Shown: positions 34,532-49,589, numbered from the stretch's first letter. The stretch is DNA of 64,000 nucleotides from Serratia symbiotica (GCA_900380265.1 LR025083.1:2350147-2414146); one strand, 5' to 3'. Program-made: numbers and translations. Notes: generated from the sequence alone by a model not told the origin.

Positions 34532-36531
34532 AGTACCGCTAATTCCGTTAACCTATATTAACTACATGTCACATCATATCTAGGTAGCTACACGTGTACA
34601 CCTCTACTTTCCTTCTCTAGGGAGATCAATAATCGGGTCCACCATCAAAAATCACAACATCCTTACTAAACAATTCAAAGTTACAAACCGTTATTTAAAT
34701 GATTGAGAAATACTTTAAATTCCAAAAATAAATTACCACAAGATGTGACACTCGAGTAAGCTGAGTTTTACTCGATAAGTAAAATATGGATCTTTTATGA
34801 GCTACTAACTCTTCCCGATTAAGATTTATCCATACAATAATTAACCTGCTACGATTAATCCATATTTCCATTGCTTCTACATGAAGCTGACATAAAAGGA
34901 TCGAAAAAAAACACTAGCCTGTACAGCTACAATAGCTGAATGCCTAATAAAGGAATTAGTACTATTTACTATTATAAGAAAATATATCTCGTACTGACTA
35001 ACGTAGTAGCTACACACAAGCAATTACTGCGACTTCATATTAATGACCAAGGTCGGTGATTGCCAAACCAGTAATCCCAATTCATGGACGCAACAATACT
35101 GAAATAACAGACATTTTACTGAACCCTGTACAACTAACCATACTTTTCAGGTTGGCTGCAGCGCAGAAACAATCAATCAACATCCTCTTGTCTTAAAAAT
35201 CATCTATTTGAATATCACATGTAGGGAATAATAACATTTCTTTTCAGGCATAACTTGCACTAGTCTTACAGACTATAAAGAAATTAGGCAACCGATGCTA
35301 CATGTATTAACCGACCAGGAACTTGGGTGACGGGATATGTGAAAAGTTACTAAATGTATCCTACCACAGATAGAAGTGAGAGATAAAAATAAAAATTATT
35401 TTTTTAGAGAAAATTTGAACCCTGTACCACCTGAATAGCTAATTATATCCAAGTGTCAAATCTGTCAAAATACAAACAGACTACACAAATTATTAATCTT
35501 TTAAGCACTAAGAGCCAATAAATATACTATTTTAAGATTGTGTACTATTGCAAATTTATACGACGTTGCAGTTCTCACTGATGAATTTGTTAAAACACCT
35601 TCCTTAACTAATAATTATGCTCATTAACTTCCTAGTAAAGAAATAATAGCTAACATCAAAGATAATATGGAAAGCATTGCTATTAGTTATCTCGTAACTG
35701 ATACTAGTGCTGAGGATAATAATTAGTATTATCTTTTTTGAATTATGATCTATAAGGGATAGACTCAAAATACCATTTATAACACAAACTAAATTTACGT
35801 TTAACCAGTAGGAACTACTTACCATTAATGCTATAATCTCTGGCAGATGAAGTGCAGCTAAATACGTAACAAATAGAAAGGAAAAGACACCATAAAATAA
35901 TCAACTACAATTAATAGCTAAAACCCAACGCTATTCAGCACACACTATGTTCCAGGAGGATATGCAGTTTAAACGCTAATAACTAAATATAATCGACAAG
36001 CTACATTACTGTGACATGTATAAGAGATTCAGTGCTTTTAAAAAACGTGAATTAAGGGTTTTACTCCTACTAAGTAATCATACGCGACACGATGGTCAGC
36101 AAGCGTATTAGAAAACAACGCCTATTCAAATCTTGATCCCCTACCAGACATTACTCACTTTATCCTAGCTAAGGCATTGGGAACCACGCCTCTCTATTAC
36201 CGCTACATGGTAAGCTTAACCTAATCAAGAGGATGGAAAGCACTTTTATGGAAGTAGAAGCACAAGAATTGCTAGCTATCTACACTGCTCAAGTGTAGCA
36301 AATCACTTGGAGCCACATCCTAAAACCTCACTCGCTAAGAGTTTAAAACCTTCCTAGAACATGTCAGTAGCGACGCTGCATGATTATATGCATCCTAGAA
36401 AGAGGGAGTACCCGGCGATCCTATTGCTATATAGCATCTAAAAGGCGTGGTAAAGTTTTGACATCACCAAGGCCATTGGAGTCGGCGTCACTGTGCAAAT
36501 ACTAGTTTGATTATGATCAATAATTAAAGAA

Positions 36532-36563
36532 TAAGTTATACTCAACCAAACTGGTATAACTTA
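36532..36563. repeat. perfect 10-bp inverted repeat, 12-nt loop
   Basis: Arms 36532-36541 and 36554-36563 pair exactly. A 7-bp hairpin (CCCTATA/TATAGGG) follows within a few bases, so again two unrelated hairpins are adjacent. Confidence 0.8.
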
Positions 36564-39500
36564 GCCCTATACTATTATAGGGTACAATACAGTATCGGAA
36601 TACCTGAGCAAACCAAAGTAAAATCCTTAGGGATATTTCCTGAGAGCACCGATATATTTGGCATCCTACCATGATCTCCATAAATCCGCGCTTCATTAAA
36701 CTACGCAGAACCAGTCAGGGCCTAGCACCAAATTTAAAATAGCAAGTTCTACATATTAAAACACTGATGCCAGGAATATAAGACATCGTCAGCTGTACCT
36801 ATTAACCTGCCTGTAACCACTTCCTGTGTTGATTATTTTATAATAATCAAGGAATAAATATTCCAATGAAACATTATCGTCAGGTAAGACGTAAAAAAAA
36901 TAAATCAATTCTTATCCACATAGATTTTATAATATTTGTCACCTATCGAGAAATATTGTGTTTGTTGTGGTGACCTAGGTATTAATAATTATTACTTTTA
37001 AAGTACGTAACTAATATACAGCGGATTGGGAAACTTGTGATTCTCAAATATTTTGTTTTACACAGAAGAACATTAAAAAGATCCCGTTTAGCATCTTAAT
37101 AAAATACACCATAATCTAACAATTCCATCGTACAGTACTATATAAAGCACGATCTGTAATTAAGAATAAACGCTTTCTAACTATTTATATAAAACTTGTT
37201 AATTCCTCTCTGTCAGCTTGGATATATAGTAATTCTGTAATCAGTATCTTCCACTTAACTATAGATCTAATACATTAGTTTTAATTTTTTATCTATCGAT
37301 ATAACCTGATACCAAACATGATTGAACCTATATTTATACTAAAACACTATCCTATTCAGCACACTTCTACAAGACTCCTTAATTATAATCGGTGTCTACT
37401 TTTTCTTAATAAAGAAAAATAATTTTTTAATTGATCTAGCATAGTTTTAATTATTATCAAGCTGTCGTTTATGACAGTTAGATGCCATTTCACAAAAAGA
37501 ACTATTCCTAGCAGGAATGATCGATAATATTAACCTATAAACCCTAGTAACTATTCAATCATAAGCAATATCTAGCGCCAAAAGAGATGATCAAATACAT
37601 TTTGTCATCGCACAATATGAAGTGAACATTAGAATTAAGTGTTGTAATTCATTAATTTAATCTACTCATCTTTAGATTAGTGCTACCTATTCAATTATTG
37701 TGTGCAACTTAGAGTAAGAAAGCAACCAATCTGGTTTTACATTTTAACAGCCTGATATATCGGGCTACAAACTAATTTTGTATTCAAGTTTTACAGGGTT
37801 TAATAAATTAATACACTATTTTCATATAAAAACTAGCGGCCTGTAGCCTACCACTAGTAACAGTGCAAATATACTATTTAATCGGAGTGCTATTTATTAT
37901 TTACAAGCACGACTAATTTCCTAAGCACAAATTATAACCATATATAGTCTTGCTCATTCCGTGATTATTAAAATTAAATTTAAATATAAAACATTTTGCA
38001 TTATAGCCAATCAGCGTGCCTTTATATTCTCCTTAATCTCTCTCAGAGAAATAAAAGTACTAAAATTAGCTGAGTCAGCTTAGTTTGGTAAACAAGAAGT
38101 TTACATCTAATTAATTTTAGATACTATAAACCCACATACTACAAACAATATTAGAGAACGTTAGCGTAACAATTACGAACCCCTAATCCATTCAGTAATA
38201 ATATCTGTGTACGCTAATAATCGTGCCAATATAAATTGAAAGTGGCTTATCATTATAAACAATAATAAAACCCTTTTATTTAAAAAAGATATAAGTTTCA
38301 GTTCGTGTCCAATCTTACTGCTTGCTTAGGCTATGGACATACTAGAAGTCATGACAATTATCACAGATCGAAAAAAAATCACACTGACAACACTACCTAA
38401 TTATGAGCTTCTTTACCTAGCACTTACTACTGCTAATTATTCTGATTTTAATTGTTACATCTCTTAAGATGATCAGAAATATAGTAACACTATCCTATAG
38501 TTTTCAACAGCTAGTTCAGTGGCCACTTATATAAAGTATATAAACACAGAACGGCCGAAGCACTGGGCTCGAAATAACTCCGCTCCCTGTTATCTGCGTT
38601 GACTAATAGCTTCAGAAAGTTATTATTTAAGCTAGAATAATAAATTATAGCTAAGCTAACTGCCGTAGCTAACTTATATCGTGACTTTTCTTGCACTCAT
38701 GATTATAATTCTATGGATTGATCCTCTGAGGATAGGCATCCTAATTCAGCGTCTTTATCGTGAAATTATATAGAAGATATTATTTAAAACCTCACCAATC
38801 ACTTGATTGATATATAGAATTAAGCGTAATAATTAAGTTAATGTCAACTTATCAGCAATATTCAAATACATAAGTATGAAACTTATTAATTAATTGTGTG
38901 GCAATAAATAAAAAAGAAAACGAAGCTACTAAAAATCACACATACCACACAATACAATATAAATAATTATATAGAAAAATTAATTAACTGGAAAGACTGT
39001 CATGTATCAACCATCCGCTGTAGCATCCTACTATATGGTTATACAATCGTACAGAGATAGCATGTCACAATTGCTTTAATTAACAGTACAGACGTTATTA
39101 TATTTTTAATATGTGTGATTGTATATTGTAACGTCTAATATATTTAATGCTTTTATCCAAATTATTTCTAAGTTTTCACTCACAGTAATTTTTAACTGAT
39201 TGTATGCATGTATTAAGTGAATACCTATTAATTAATATATTATTATATCTTTACAGATCATTGCTATTTAATATACCATGGCACTTCTCTTTGAGAGCTA
39301 GACTAATAGATTTACAAATTATAATTTGATATTTCTATGAAAACAATAATTATAATTTTTATTCAAGAATAAAATATAGGCTTTCTCTTTGTAAGACAAA
39401 ACGCACTCATGGCCGGCGTTAATATGAATAATTATATTGATACAAACCATGCTAGACATTTAGTTCAGCCATAAACATTTCATCCATCATTATTACACTA

Positions 39501-40186
39501 AACTTAGTATATATGATATACTAACAAATAGACAAATTTTCTGATTCACCATTAAAAAGAAAACTAATATTGATTTATAATTCAAATCTAATATATAAAT
39601 ATACACATAAATCTAGTATTTATCTTTTTACAACATTATCATTTGCCGAACGCAGTTTCACAATTCTTTTTCAGTCTATTTTATAAATTTGCTTATTATG
39701 GCTCCAGTTAAATAATTATAAAACAATAATACTGAATACCTATTCATATAAAAGTGTTGCACTTACAAATATTGATAGCTTTATCATATAATGTAAGTGC
39801 ATGAATGTAAATAACCTATAATATAAGAGACTTTAGGGTAAAACCATATTAAGTGACGGTCATAACAACCAGATAATCAGGTTGATTGCACATTCAAACG
39901 CATTGAATGTAGCTTAATATCTTCTTTACCTCTAGTATGACTTATACTATATAAATATTTTGCGTAAAATAAAGTCCAACATTGGCAGTGCACTATTAAA
40001 AATAGCGTCAATACTTCACCATATACCACAAGGCTAGTATTAGAACTAGATAAAAAATAACACTTTCCTTGCTCTTTTATAATTTATAGCGTCAAAACAC
40101 AGAATAGGCTCTACTGAGAAATACATATTAATCATTAATTACATAGGGAAGATCTAAAGATCTCGACTTGTGCATATCTAATGCTG

Positions 40187-42013
40187 TTATTTTGCATTTT
40201 TATAACTACGGCTCGCACGCTTGCGATCATTTTCCCTTAGATGGCGCTTCCGGATACGGATCGAAGTAGGCGTCACTTCCACTAATTCATCATCATCTAT
40301 AAACTCTAGAGCTTGCTCGAGAGTCATTTTAATAGCAGGCACTAATGTTGTTGCCTCATCTGTTCCAGAAGCACGCATATTTGTTAGTTTCTTACCGGTC
40401 AGACAGTTAACGGTTAAGTCGTTAGAGCGTGAGTGTATGCCGATAATCTGACCTTCATATACTTCCACGCCGTGGCCAAGGAAAAGTTTACCACGATCTT
40501 GCAGACCATAAAGCGAAAAGGCTATTGCTTTACCTTGAGAGTTAGAGATAAGAACGCCGTTTTGGCGCCGGCCTAGATCACCTGGTCGTACATCATCATA
40601 ATGACTAAATGCGGAATAAAGTAATCCAGTACCAGATGTCATCGTCATGAATTCATTACGGAAACCAATCAAGCCACGACTCGGTATTAAGTAATCAAGG
40701 CGCAACCGCCCTTTGCCGTATAGGTCCATATTTTTTAAGTTCGCTTTACGCTCACCCATTACCTTTATTACAGAACCCTGATGCTTCTCTTCGATGTCCA
40801 AAGTCACGTTTTCAAACGGTTCCTTCTTACGACCATCAATTTCACGGAATATAACTTGAGGACGAGACACAGCTAGCTCAAAACCTTCACGACGCATATT
40901 TTCAATCAGAATAGACAAATGGAGCTCGCCACGACCAGAGACACGGAAGGCATCAGCATCTCTAGTTTCTTCCACACGTAGTGCCACATTGTGTACTAAT
41001 TCCTTATTCAAACGCTCAAGGATTTGTCGTGATGTTACAAACTTACCTTCTTTACCACAAAATGGCGAAGTATTAACGTTAAAAACCATACTTACAGTCG
41101 GCTCATCAAAATATAATGCTGGCAATGCTTCCACAGCGGCTATATCACAGATAGTATCAGAGATATGTAATTCGCCAAGTCCGGTGATGGCAATGATGTC
41201 GCTTGCTTCGGCTACAGTAGATTCAATACGCTCTAAACCCATGTGACTTAGCACTTTACCTACTTTAGCATTACGAGTTTTGCCTGCACTATCGATGATA
41301 GTGACCTGCTGATGTGGCATCACTTTACCGCGCTTTATTCGTCCAATTCCAATCACACCTAGGTAATTGTTATAGTCGAGTTGAGATATTTGCATCTGGA
41401 AAGGTGCTTCCAACTCAACCTTCGGTGCTGAAACATGATCAACAATAGCCTGATATAGCGGCGTCATATCTTCAGCCATATTATTATAATCAGTACCGGC
41501 GATACCCATAAGTGCGGAAGCATAGATAATGGGAAAATCAAGCTGTTCATCAGTTGCATCAAGGTTAACAAATAAGTCGAAGACCTGATCAACAACCCAA
41601 TCAGGCCTCGAACCAAGGCGATCAACCTTATTGATGACCACAATCGGTTTCAGCCCGTTTGCAAAGGCTTTTTTCGTTACAAACCGTGTCTGAGGCATAG
41701 GACCATCCATAGCATCCACAACCAGAAGTACAGCATCAACCATTGACATGACTCGCTCTACCTCCCCGCCGAAGTCGGCATGGCCTGGTGTATCTACAAT
41801 ATTAATTCGGTAATTCCGCCAATTAATAGCAGTATTTTTTGCGAAGATAGTAATTCCCCTTTCCTTTTCTAAATCATTTGAGTCCATTACGCGTTCTATG
41901 AATTCTAGACGTTCTCTGAACGTACCGGATTGTTGCAGTAGCTTATCAACTAAGGTTGTTTTACCATGGTCAACGTGAGCAATAATTGCAATGTTACGTA
42001 AATTTTCGATCAC
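40187..42013 (-). CDS. bipA: ribosome-associated GTPase BipA/TypA
   Basis: Translational GTPase related to EF-G and LepA that binds the 70S ribosome and supports 50S assembly and growth under stress. 608 residues (E. coli 607). G1 is AHVDHGKTT (12-20), the switch I segment is RGITI, G3 is DTPGH (74-78) and G4 is NKVD (128-131). The C-terminal BipA-specific part is present ([43 protein letters not shown]). The start is GTG, as expected from alignment with [20 protein letters not shown]. On the other side in E. coli stands the divergent glnA-glnL-glnG operon, which here is reduced to relics. Confidence 0.97.
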   Translation of the reverse strand: MIENLRNIAIIAHVDHGKTTLVDKLLQQSGTFRERLEFIERVMDSNDLEKERGITIFAKNTAINWRNYRINIVDTPGHADFGGEVERVMSMVDAVLLVVDAMDGPMPQTRFVTKKAFANGLKPIVVINKVDRLGSRPDWVVDQVFDLFVNLDATDEQLDFPIIYASALMGIAGTDYNNMAEDMTPLYQAIVDHVSAPKVELEAPFQMQISQLDYNNYLGVIGIGRIKRGKVMPHQQVTIIDSAGKTRNAKVGKVLSHMGLERIESTVAEASDIIAITGLGELHISDTICDIAAVEALPALYFDEPTVSMVFNVNTSPFCGKEGKFVTSRQILERLNKELVHNVALRVEETRDADAFRVSGRGELHLSILIENMRREGFELAVSRPQVIFREIDGRKKEPFENVTLDIEEKHQGSVIKVMGERKANLKNMDLYGKGRLRLDYLIPSRGLIGFRNEFMTMTSGTGLLYSAFSHYDDVRPGDLGRRQNGVLISNSQGKAIAFSLYGLQDRGKLFLGHGVEVYEGQIIGIHSRSNDLTVNCLTGKKLTNMRASGTDEATTLVPAIKMTLEQALEFIDDDELVEVTPTSIRIRKRHLRENDRKRASRSYKNAK

Positions 42014-44713
42014 AGCTTCGCCTCTAGCATTAAAAATCGTACACTATTGTACGCGTATCCAACAAAGGACTGAATAGAATCAACACTCTCATTATCAAAC
42101 AATCTGTTTGTGAGGGTGTCTTTTAAATGGTATAAGATATAATCAGCACTATCTGCACGATAATGTTACTATATGTGCTTTATTTCAAACTAAGAAATAT
42201 TATACAGGGAGATCATACACATAAAACGTAAAAGCTGAATAGTCAATTCAATAATTATATTCATAAAAATTAGAATAGTTTCCATGTTACCTTTTTAAAA
42301 AATAAAAAAACCAATTCCATAAATTAGTTGCAATAAAGGACATGATAAATATCATAAAATCAGAAATAAAAGTAATCGTTTTGAGAAACGCTGTAATAAC
42401 TCTAAATCTATATAAAGTGCAGTTTACAGATTTAGTCTAGGCACCCGCGCCAAGGGCAAGTATAAGATATCATCACTCCTTCGTCATCGCATTAAGAGCA
42501 GTTTCGAAAAATATTGCGAGTGTATGATGATTAATTATACAATCTGAATACTGGCAGTGGGCCGAAGAGCAGTAAATCAGAATGCTCCCTAATGGGTAAT
42601 ATCCGGTTTGGTAAAGGTCGATGTTAGTTACGTTACTTTGCTTATATCAAAAGCGAAGGACACTGCACAACAACGTCCGCTAAAAGCCAACCGGCTTTCC
42701 GCTGAAAGGAGGTTGCTAATAGGTTCCTCAGGTCTCTGCGTCACGGAGAAGTATTCTTCTATTTCTTTCACTATGAAATGTGTCTAATGTCTAAACACAA
42801 CCTCACCAGAAAGTTGCTTTAGATTCGAATAAAGTGAATTATCTCCTTTCAACATATATATGTGGTCAGATTAGGACCAGAATACACTGTCATATTTTCT
42901 CGTCTAACATTATAGCCCCTGTTCGCTAGCAGAAAGTCCACTTAGCGATCTTCAATAGCCTTGTGATATCCCAACACATTATTAAACAAATTAAGGCCAT
43001 TCTTGCCTTAAGCAACCCAAGAACTAAGTATTAGAACCGTTAGTGCCAACCTATTAAGGTTGAGTGATATTAGATGACTCAGCCAAAAGTAGTCTGCATT
43101 CATCTGTGCCTCGATCGTCGCGAACCATTAAGAAACAATATCAGCTAACTTCCTAGACACAATCCACCTCATAACTATGTTAAACCACATGGCTGCTACG
43201 ACGTGGGATAGACAGAATTTTAAATAATCTGCATCTTCGTAATAATACATTCCATAAACCTGCATAAGCTGACTCTTCATGGTTATTTTTAGATCTTAAA
43301 TTAAGATCTTATGCTAAATACAAGATAATGAAACAACAAAATATACATTTATAAGTTATTATAACGTATTTATCACCAATTAGTGTAATACCTATTACAA
43401 GCTACAAAAAGAGAACAATGGATCGTGTACGTATTAACTATACTAAGATATATCTGAGTTTTCTATATTAGATACAGTTATAGTCAGACGTTTTCATAAA
43501 GAAACCTTATTGAATCACGACAGGTAGTATTATGGTTTTTATTAAAACTATTGTTTTAGTTTATAGATATTTATCAATCTGTAATCACTTCCAGTATATA
43601 GGATGATAAAATGCAGAGGTCTAATATATAATAAAAAATCAGTTACTAACTGCTCTGGTAACTCCATACTGTTATCGATAGTATCTATGCTTTAAATGAT
43701 GAGACTGTTATTTTAGTTAACCAGACACTGCAATTGCTAGACAAGCTTAGCAATTGATGTAACTCACCGCTATCCGATTTAATTGGTTATTTCATTTGGT
43801 ATTGTTCTGATATTTAAGCGTATGTATTTAAATGAGAGTTAGCGACACTTTTATCAGTATAAAAACGAGGGCAATTGCATATCCTGTTCCTTAGTAGTCT
43901 AAAATCACCGAAGAGCATATTGCATCAATCTAGTGCTGATGTGGCGATCATATTCATCTAGGATGAGATGAATCCTGTAATATATTGGTCAATCAGCATG
44001 TTTAATCTAACTTATTAACTCACTAATCAGGTACACGATTTTCTTAGTAATTTATACGATTTAGGATAGATATTAGCGAATAATCTTTCTTATTGATTGC
44101 TAATCCAATACACTAAATGATTAGTGTCTAGGCTATCGGATGTCAACCTGACGAACACCTAATAAACACTTAATAACATATTGTTATATTATAAAATAAT
44201 CCATAATATTGAGACAATAGCTCCCAGCTAATGTATGCAAGACTGCATACAATCAAGCTAATGATGGATTACGCTATAGATTTATTCTATTATTCCACGC
44301 AAGTAGCAAATTAATGAGAGGGATCACTTAAATGCATCGTAATACGGAATAAGGGATCAGTTAATACATCACTATCGTCACTCTTTATATCAATCAGTAC
44401 CATCTTGTTATTTCTGTATAACAATGAGCAGCAATGTTTATATTATAGATAACATCTAATAACCTTACGATGCCACTAAAGTTACAACTCACTCTATTGA
44501 TGAGTTATTATTTTACAGTTATCACCTATATTTGGTCTAAACTATTTTTGCTCAATATTATTTATAAATTTATAAAAGAATATAAAATATAACCATATAA
44601 TAATACTTTCTCCCTCTATCTATACACAAATCGAGGTCTGTATTTCACGTAAAGCGAATCTAGATTGTCAATTAAATGGTTTATCTAGTCGACGTTTAAT
44701 CTCTTGGTGGCTA
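42014..44713. other. decayed DNA at the site of glnA-glnL
   Basis: By synteny this should hold glnA and glnL on the + strand, since a glnG relic follows at 44.7 kb. I could not align either gene. A long imperfect hairpin (about 42081-42119) lies just upstream of the bipA start. A perfect 8-bp hairpin lies at 43291-43309 and another at 44232-44251. Confidence 0.5.
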
Positions 44714-44925
44714 GTGAGATGTACACATATCAATTATCGGAAGAAACGTTTACCTTTTATTCGACGTCTGGATGACGATAACAGACAGTATATCTTCATT
44801 CAACCAGACACCATCGTATCCTCTTATCCTTGCCTTATAGTCATTGGTCCGAATGGAGATCTAGATGCTGCCCTCAGCATCTATCAGCACGGTGCATTCA
44901 ATGGCCTACCCAAACCCTTCTAGGC
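44714..44925 (+). pseudogene. glnG: fragment of glnG (NtrC) receiver domain
   Basis: The translation includes RRLDDDNRQ, then LIVIGPNGDLDAALSIYQHGAFNGLPKPF. This aligns with the receiver domain of E. coli GlnG/NtrC: VVDDDSSIR and VIIMTAHSDLDAAVSAYQQGAFDYLPKPF. About 20-30 residues in the middle of the domain, with the phosphorylated Asp region, are missing. A stop follows PKPF. The AAA+ and HTH domains are not recognisable downstream. Its place between bipA and engB and its + orientation match E. coli. The nitrogen-limitation response through NtrC is therefore lost. Confidence 0.75.
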
Positions 44926-46264
44926 CACACACAAACAATAGCGTTGTTTGCACATAGAATCAGCTCTGATCAGCATCAGCGCCAAACAACGCAGACCTAA
45001 TCGACCCAAGCTGCTTCAGGAGAAGAATCGACAAGTCAAGACATGCTAAAAGCATTATGTATCAGAGGGAAACGTTCTGGCTCGTTGCAAAATGCTCATC
45101 AATAGCAAATCTAGAACTATCAAAGTGGTCCTTTATAGCTTAACTATAGATAATTATCTAAGCACTTTTTAAACTACACAGTGTATATCGTAGAATACCT
45201 ATCTCTAAAACAATAATTTGCCTACATAAGAGCAAAAAGTAAATATAGAAGAAAATATGAAATCAAACCCGAATAACCTAAAGTTCCCAGGTTAAGTGGG
45301 ATGATCTCAATTAAGCAATACTGGTGACTTAATAACTGGGATGGCTGAATAATAGTAAGTATGATACTAGAAGATACGAGGCGATGTGTTAACTTCTATA
45401 ACTACTGAGTAACAAGTACAATACACCGAGAGGTTGAGCACCCTACTCATAGTGGGCAGATCACACGCCGGCTCTTAGATGTCAATACTTTATTATAAGC
45501 CTTTCCTAGATTAGAAATCATGATACTAACTACAGTGCTATCTCAAAGAGATATATAAGCATAAATCCGAAGTGGTCGCATTTATGGGGATCCTTAACCC
45601 GCAATCTGAAAGCATTGACTATAAAATTGGATATCAATTGTCCAAGTTCCATAAGAATAAAAACAATAACCAGTATTTACAGCGTATAGGCGAGTGTTGT
45701 GCATGGGGTACAACTTGATCGGTAACTACTCATGAAAGTTCACATATATGGAACATTTCTTTATTCAAAATAATTTAAATTATAATATTCATAATATTGC
45801 AAGAAGAAGTATGCTTAAATACGTTTAAGCAGTATTATTAAGTTGCCTAGTTAATGAGTGCTTTTAATACCTCTCATTGGTGAGATCACATGAGAGAATA
45901 TGTCAATTACTTTCTAGAGTAAATCGATATAGAAACCGGCGAGACACCCTTAATCAGAAACGTTTATAGTGTACCACACATACTATAGTATTCTTATCGC
46001 CATAAAAATTATTATTTTACAATAGCAATAACATCTAACCCATCACAATCGGAGTGTGGATGTTATATTCAATTTTATTAACCTAATATTCTAATCAGGT
46101 CGGATTATATCTTAATAATTTAAACAAATCTCTTAGCTTATTGCTAGCGTAGCTAGCAGTTTCTGGCCTATATAGTTATATAGTAGATTTTATGACTTCC
46201 TCATATTTCAAATAAATATCACAAGTTAGTTAATATATTCAAAATGAATGTATTACTATCATCC

Positions 46265-46291
46265 ATACATATTACAGTATGTAATATGTAT
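46265..46291. repeat. perfect 11-bp inverted repeat
   Basis: Arms 46265-46275 and 46281-46291 pair exactly around loop AGTAT, in A+T-rich non-coding DNA. Confidence 0.85.
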
Positions 46292-48576
46292 AAATTAGCT
46301 ACTATTTATCTACACTGAAATAGCAATCCAATACTTCTACAAAATATTTAATTCTAAATTATGCTTAATATATAAAGACTCTTGATTTTTAGGCAGAAAC
46401 CGATTTATTAAACATAATAGTTAAAAACTATAAAACGATTCAGCTTGAAAAATATCACTCACCGCAATGAAAAGGTAAAGTTTTTAGTGTTTATTTAATA
46501 GACAACTAATCATGCAGATTGACATTGCTAGAATGAGTCTAATATTTTATATGGCCCTGGTATAAAATAGCTTTATACGCAAGGCTGATATATTAACGTA
46601 GTTATTTATAATATACAAATAAACAAAAATGAACCCTGCTAGCTACATAATGGAGAGTAGCTATATTCAGAGCACTACAATCAATCCAAGCCGACATACT
46701 GTGTTAAATAACTATTATTTACTGAAACACAAACTTTAAAGATATTGATTGACATTTTTGCAGCGAATATCAATTCTAGCCAAGCTATCCTAGAATTTTA
46801 CTCTTCACAATAACGCCTGCATTAACAACCTTCCATATAACACAACCTATATCTATTCCTGTTTATTAGAATAATTTGTCATCAGTATTTAAAATAAAAT
46901 TTGTATGTATGTAGAAATAAAGAACGGATAGGCATACATACCAGAACACAAAAATCCCGCGCCACTAGAAATATTTAAACATTAACACTATAAATTGTGA
47001 AGTATCACTTCCCTCTAGATCTAATTAATTATATCCTTCTTAGGCGAATCTTAGATAAACGGACCTACTAAAATATTAACTAATTGTTTATATTCTCTTT
47101 ATGCTATTCCTGGATACGCAATAACTTATTATTTGCCTTACTAGAAATAGTGACAGAATTTTACTATTAGATGCCAACTATAGTATAGTAAATAGCGAGA
47201 GTATATAAATAACCCTTTATTTTTCTGGATGAATTTAGTTACTACACATAGATATAAAAGCGATATTTATCGACTTCCTACTAATTATCAAGGTCTGCCT
47301 TATACCAGGCATCTTTGTCTGAATGAATTGATGTTAAATTTAGTGCATCTATACAGATTTTGAATTCCGGCATGTATTGCAGCTATGCAATCCTTATCGG
47401 GAATTCTATCTAGTCTTTTCCGTTCAACAGAGACACGGAGAACGCGCCTTATGGAATAAGGCATTACCGAATATTTATCTACCTGTCCAGATTCAAAGCA
47501 ACAGACTTTGCAGTTGTCTCGCTAAACTAACCTCGTTAATACACAGTTAATATTCTATAACGCCGAAATAAAAGAAAAGAATCTGGCATACTGATCAGTA
47601 GAACTGCTCTGCTCAAAAGGGGATTACAGCCAGAGGCTGTCATATCTGGTTCTCTCATCTAAATTAAACGAGTCAGCATTGTAATTGGGTACCGTTAAAT
47701 AATGGTCATTGTCAATCTTGATACACGCCTCTCAGTCCGGCCTTCTCTTTTTCTAGTCGGTAGAAATCCTAACTGATATTTTATTTGTTCGAGGAATACT
47801 TTAGAATAGGCCTTTCTCGTGTGATCTGTGCTTGTCTCTTTTTTATAGATGCCAGCAGATGATCTCAGATCAGCTAGCTGGCGGCTCGTGTGTACTTTTT
47901 GAAAAATGTAAAGGGAATCCGGGTAGATAATTTACAATCTTATTTATGCGATAAGCTTTTTATAAGTAAGTGAGTACAAATCACCTTGCTGTAGTCACTA
48001 ATCGGTCTATTAGTTATTTACCGATTTCATGAGCGAATTAATCAGTAAAATAGCAGAGTCGTCATAGAAGCCCTTCATGTAGACGAATTAATAACCCTAT
48101 ATTCTTATATATAAGCTAACTGAATGTACTATACAACTTCTATTGCATGGCACGGTAGATCGATAACGCCAGTGTGGTAGCGTCATTGACCATCATCTTC
48201 ATCTCCGAACGAGAGACTTATCAATAGTAAGTGTAATTAACTGACGGAACGTTAAGTACGGGTTGATTATCATCCCAACTAGACATCAAGAGATGTCATG
48301 TACAAGAAATTTCGCAATAGCTAACCAACTATTAGTGCTGATGGATTAAGAGATATCCTTAAAAGAGGCGCGAATATGGCTTAGTTACTTTTCTTCCCAT
48401 TAGCTGTGCATAAAATTATGCTTGCTCTATTTAGAACAATCATAACCTAATCACACTATAACTCGATTTATCATCTATTATGTAAAATAGATATGTCAAA
48501 ATAACAACCCATTGGAACTGGCCGTCTAGCGAATTTTCAAACAAACCCATCAGTAACTATGAAGCTGCGCATTGCA

Positions 48577-48610
48577 ACGATAGCCTCAAATCGAGGGCTA
48601 TCGTGCTTTT
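48577..48610 (+). terminator. terminator-like hairpin upstream of engB
   Basis: A 9-bp stem (48577-48585 with 48596-48604) extends inwards by CTC/GAG with one bulged G. It is followed on the + strand by GCTTTTCC. It is G+C-rich in A+T-rich surroundings and fits a Rho-independent terminator of a lost + strand gene. It could also insulate engB, which starts 356 nt downstream. Confidence 0.5.
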
Positions 48611-48965
48611 CCTAGAATTTATGATATAATTGCAATATATCAAGACAGTATTAGAGCATGTATAAGCCATAACTAACATAGTTTATCAAAATTTGTTTGA
48701 AAGTTATATGAATTGCATACAGGAACTAAAATAGTATATATATGAGTAATACAGTCTTAAGTTTATGAGTAAACTTACCATATATTTTATTTTGTAACAG
48801 ACTAATATCTAGTCAGTAAACCTCGCCTATACCTACTAAAAGTACATTCAGCCTAGCCGCCAAATACAACATCTTTCTAACATTTATTAAAAATAAAAAC
48901 AAATTATTCTATCATTTATATCGCTATAATTACCTATCTATTAGAGATTCTATCGAGACGACGCT

Positions 48966-49589
48966 TTGGGCACCAAGAATTACAACTATCATTTAACTTA
49001 TTTTAGCACCAGTGTGTCTAGTATTGACCACCTACCTCGAGATACAGGTATTGAAATCGCGTTTGCTGGGCGTTCTAACGCTGGTAAGTCTAGTGCCTTA
49101 AATGCCCTAACAAACCAAAACGACCTAGCACGTACTAGTAAAATGCCGGGGCGCACCCAAATGATTAACTTATTTGAAGTCGAAGATAGCCATCGCCTGG
49201 CAGACTTACCAGGTTATGGGTATTCTAAATTGCCGAAAGAACTAATACTTAAATGGCAAAGAACACTAAATAAATACCTCAAAATACGCCAGTCCCTCAA
49301 GGGCGTGGTGGTACTAATGGATATCCGCCATCCATTAAAACATGCTGACCAGCAGATCATTCAACGGGCAATTAATTTGTCCATTCCAGTATTAGTACTG
49401 TTAACGAAAGCTGACAAACTAGCCTACGGCGCACGTACAGCCAAACTACATATGGTAAGGGAAGCTGTTGTACCCTTTATGGCTAACATCCAAGTTGAAA
49501 TCTTTTCGGCAACAGAAAAAATAGGTATTGACAAATTAAGTAAAAATCTGAATCTTATTTTTAATAAAAATGCGACGGCAGTCTTTTAA
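48966..49589 (+). CDS. engB: ribosome biogenesis GTPase EngB (YihA)
   Basis: Small TRAFAC-class GTPase needed for late assembly of the 50S ribosomal subunit; essential in E. coli. 207 residues against 210. G1 is GRSNAGKS (35-42), G2/switch I is the [10 protein letters not shown] region, G3 is DLPG (80-83) followed by GYGY, and G4 is TKAD (147-150). The start is TTG, chosen because the following residues align with the E. coli N-terminus (NYQQTHF against NYNYHLTYF); no strong ribosome binding site is visible. It faces polA with 258 nt between the two stops, the place of the Spot 42 gene (spf) in E. coli, which is not recognisable here. Confidence 0.96.
   Translation: MGTKNYNYHLTYFSTSVSSIDHLPRDTGIEIAFAGRSNAGKSSALNALTNQNDLARTSKMPGRTQMINLFEVEDSHRLADLPGYGYSKLPKELILKWQRTLNKYLKIRQSLKGVVVLMDIRHPLKHADQQIIQRAINLSIPVLVLLTKADKLAYGARTAKLHMVREAVVPFMANIQVEIFSATEKIGIDKLSKNLNLIFNKNATAVF

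Larger units (their letters stand above)
34161..40186. other. 6-kb decayed region between spoT relic and bipA
   Basis: No intact gene. trmH and recG follow spoT in E. coli but I cannot align this DNA to them. A G+C-richer patch at about 36.08-36.5 kb probably derives from a former gene that I do not recognise. Short ORFs at 33843-34148 (antisense to the spoT relic), 35604-35825 and 38511-38696 have no features. Strong hairpins lie at 34485-34501, 34511-34531, 34752-34775, 36532-36563 and 36829-36850. Confidence 0.7.
44926..48965. other. 4-kb decayed region between glnG relic and engB
   Basis: The rest of glnG plus hemN and yihI are expected here by synteny but cannot be read. The DNA is A+T-rich with frequent stops. 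Notable hairpins are 45812-45831 (8 bp), 46265-46291 (11 bp) and the terminator-like 48577-48610. Confidence 0.6.
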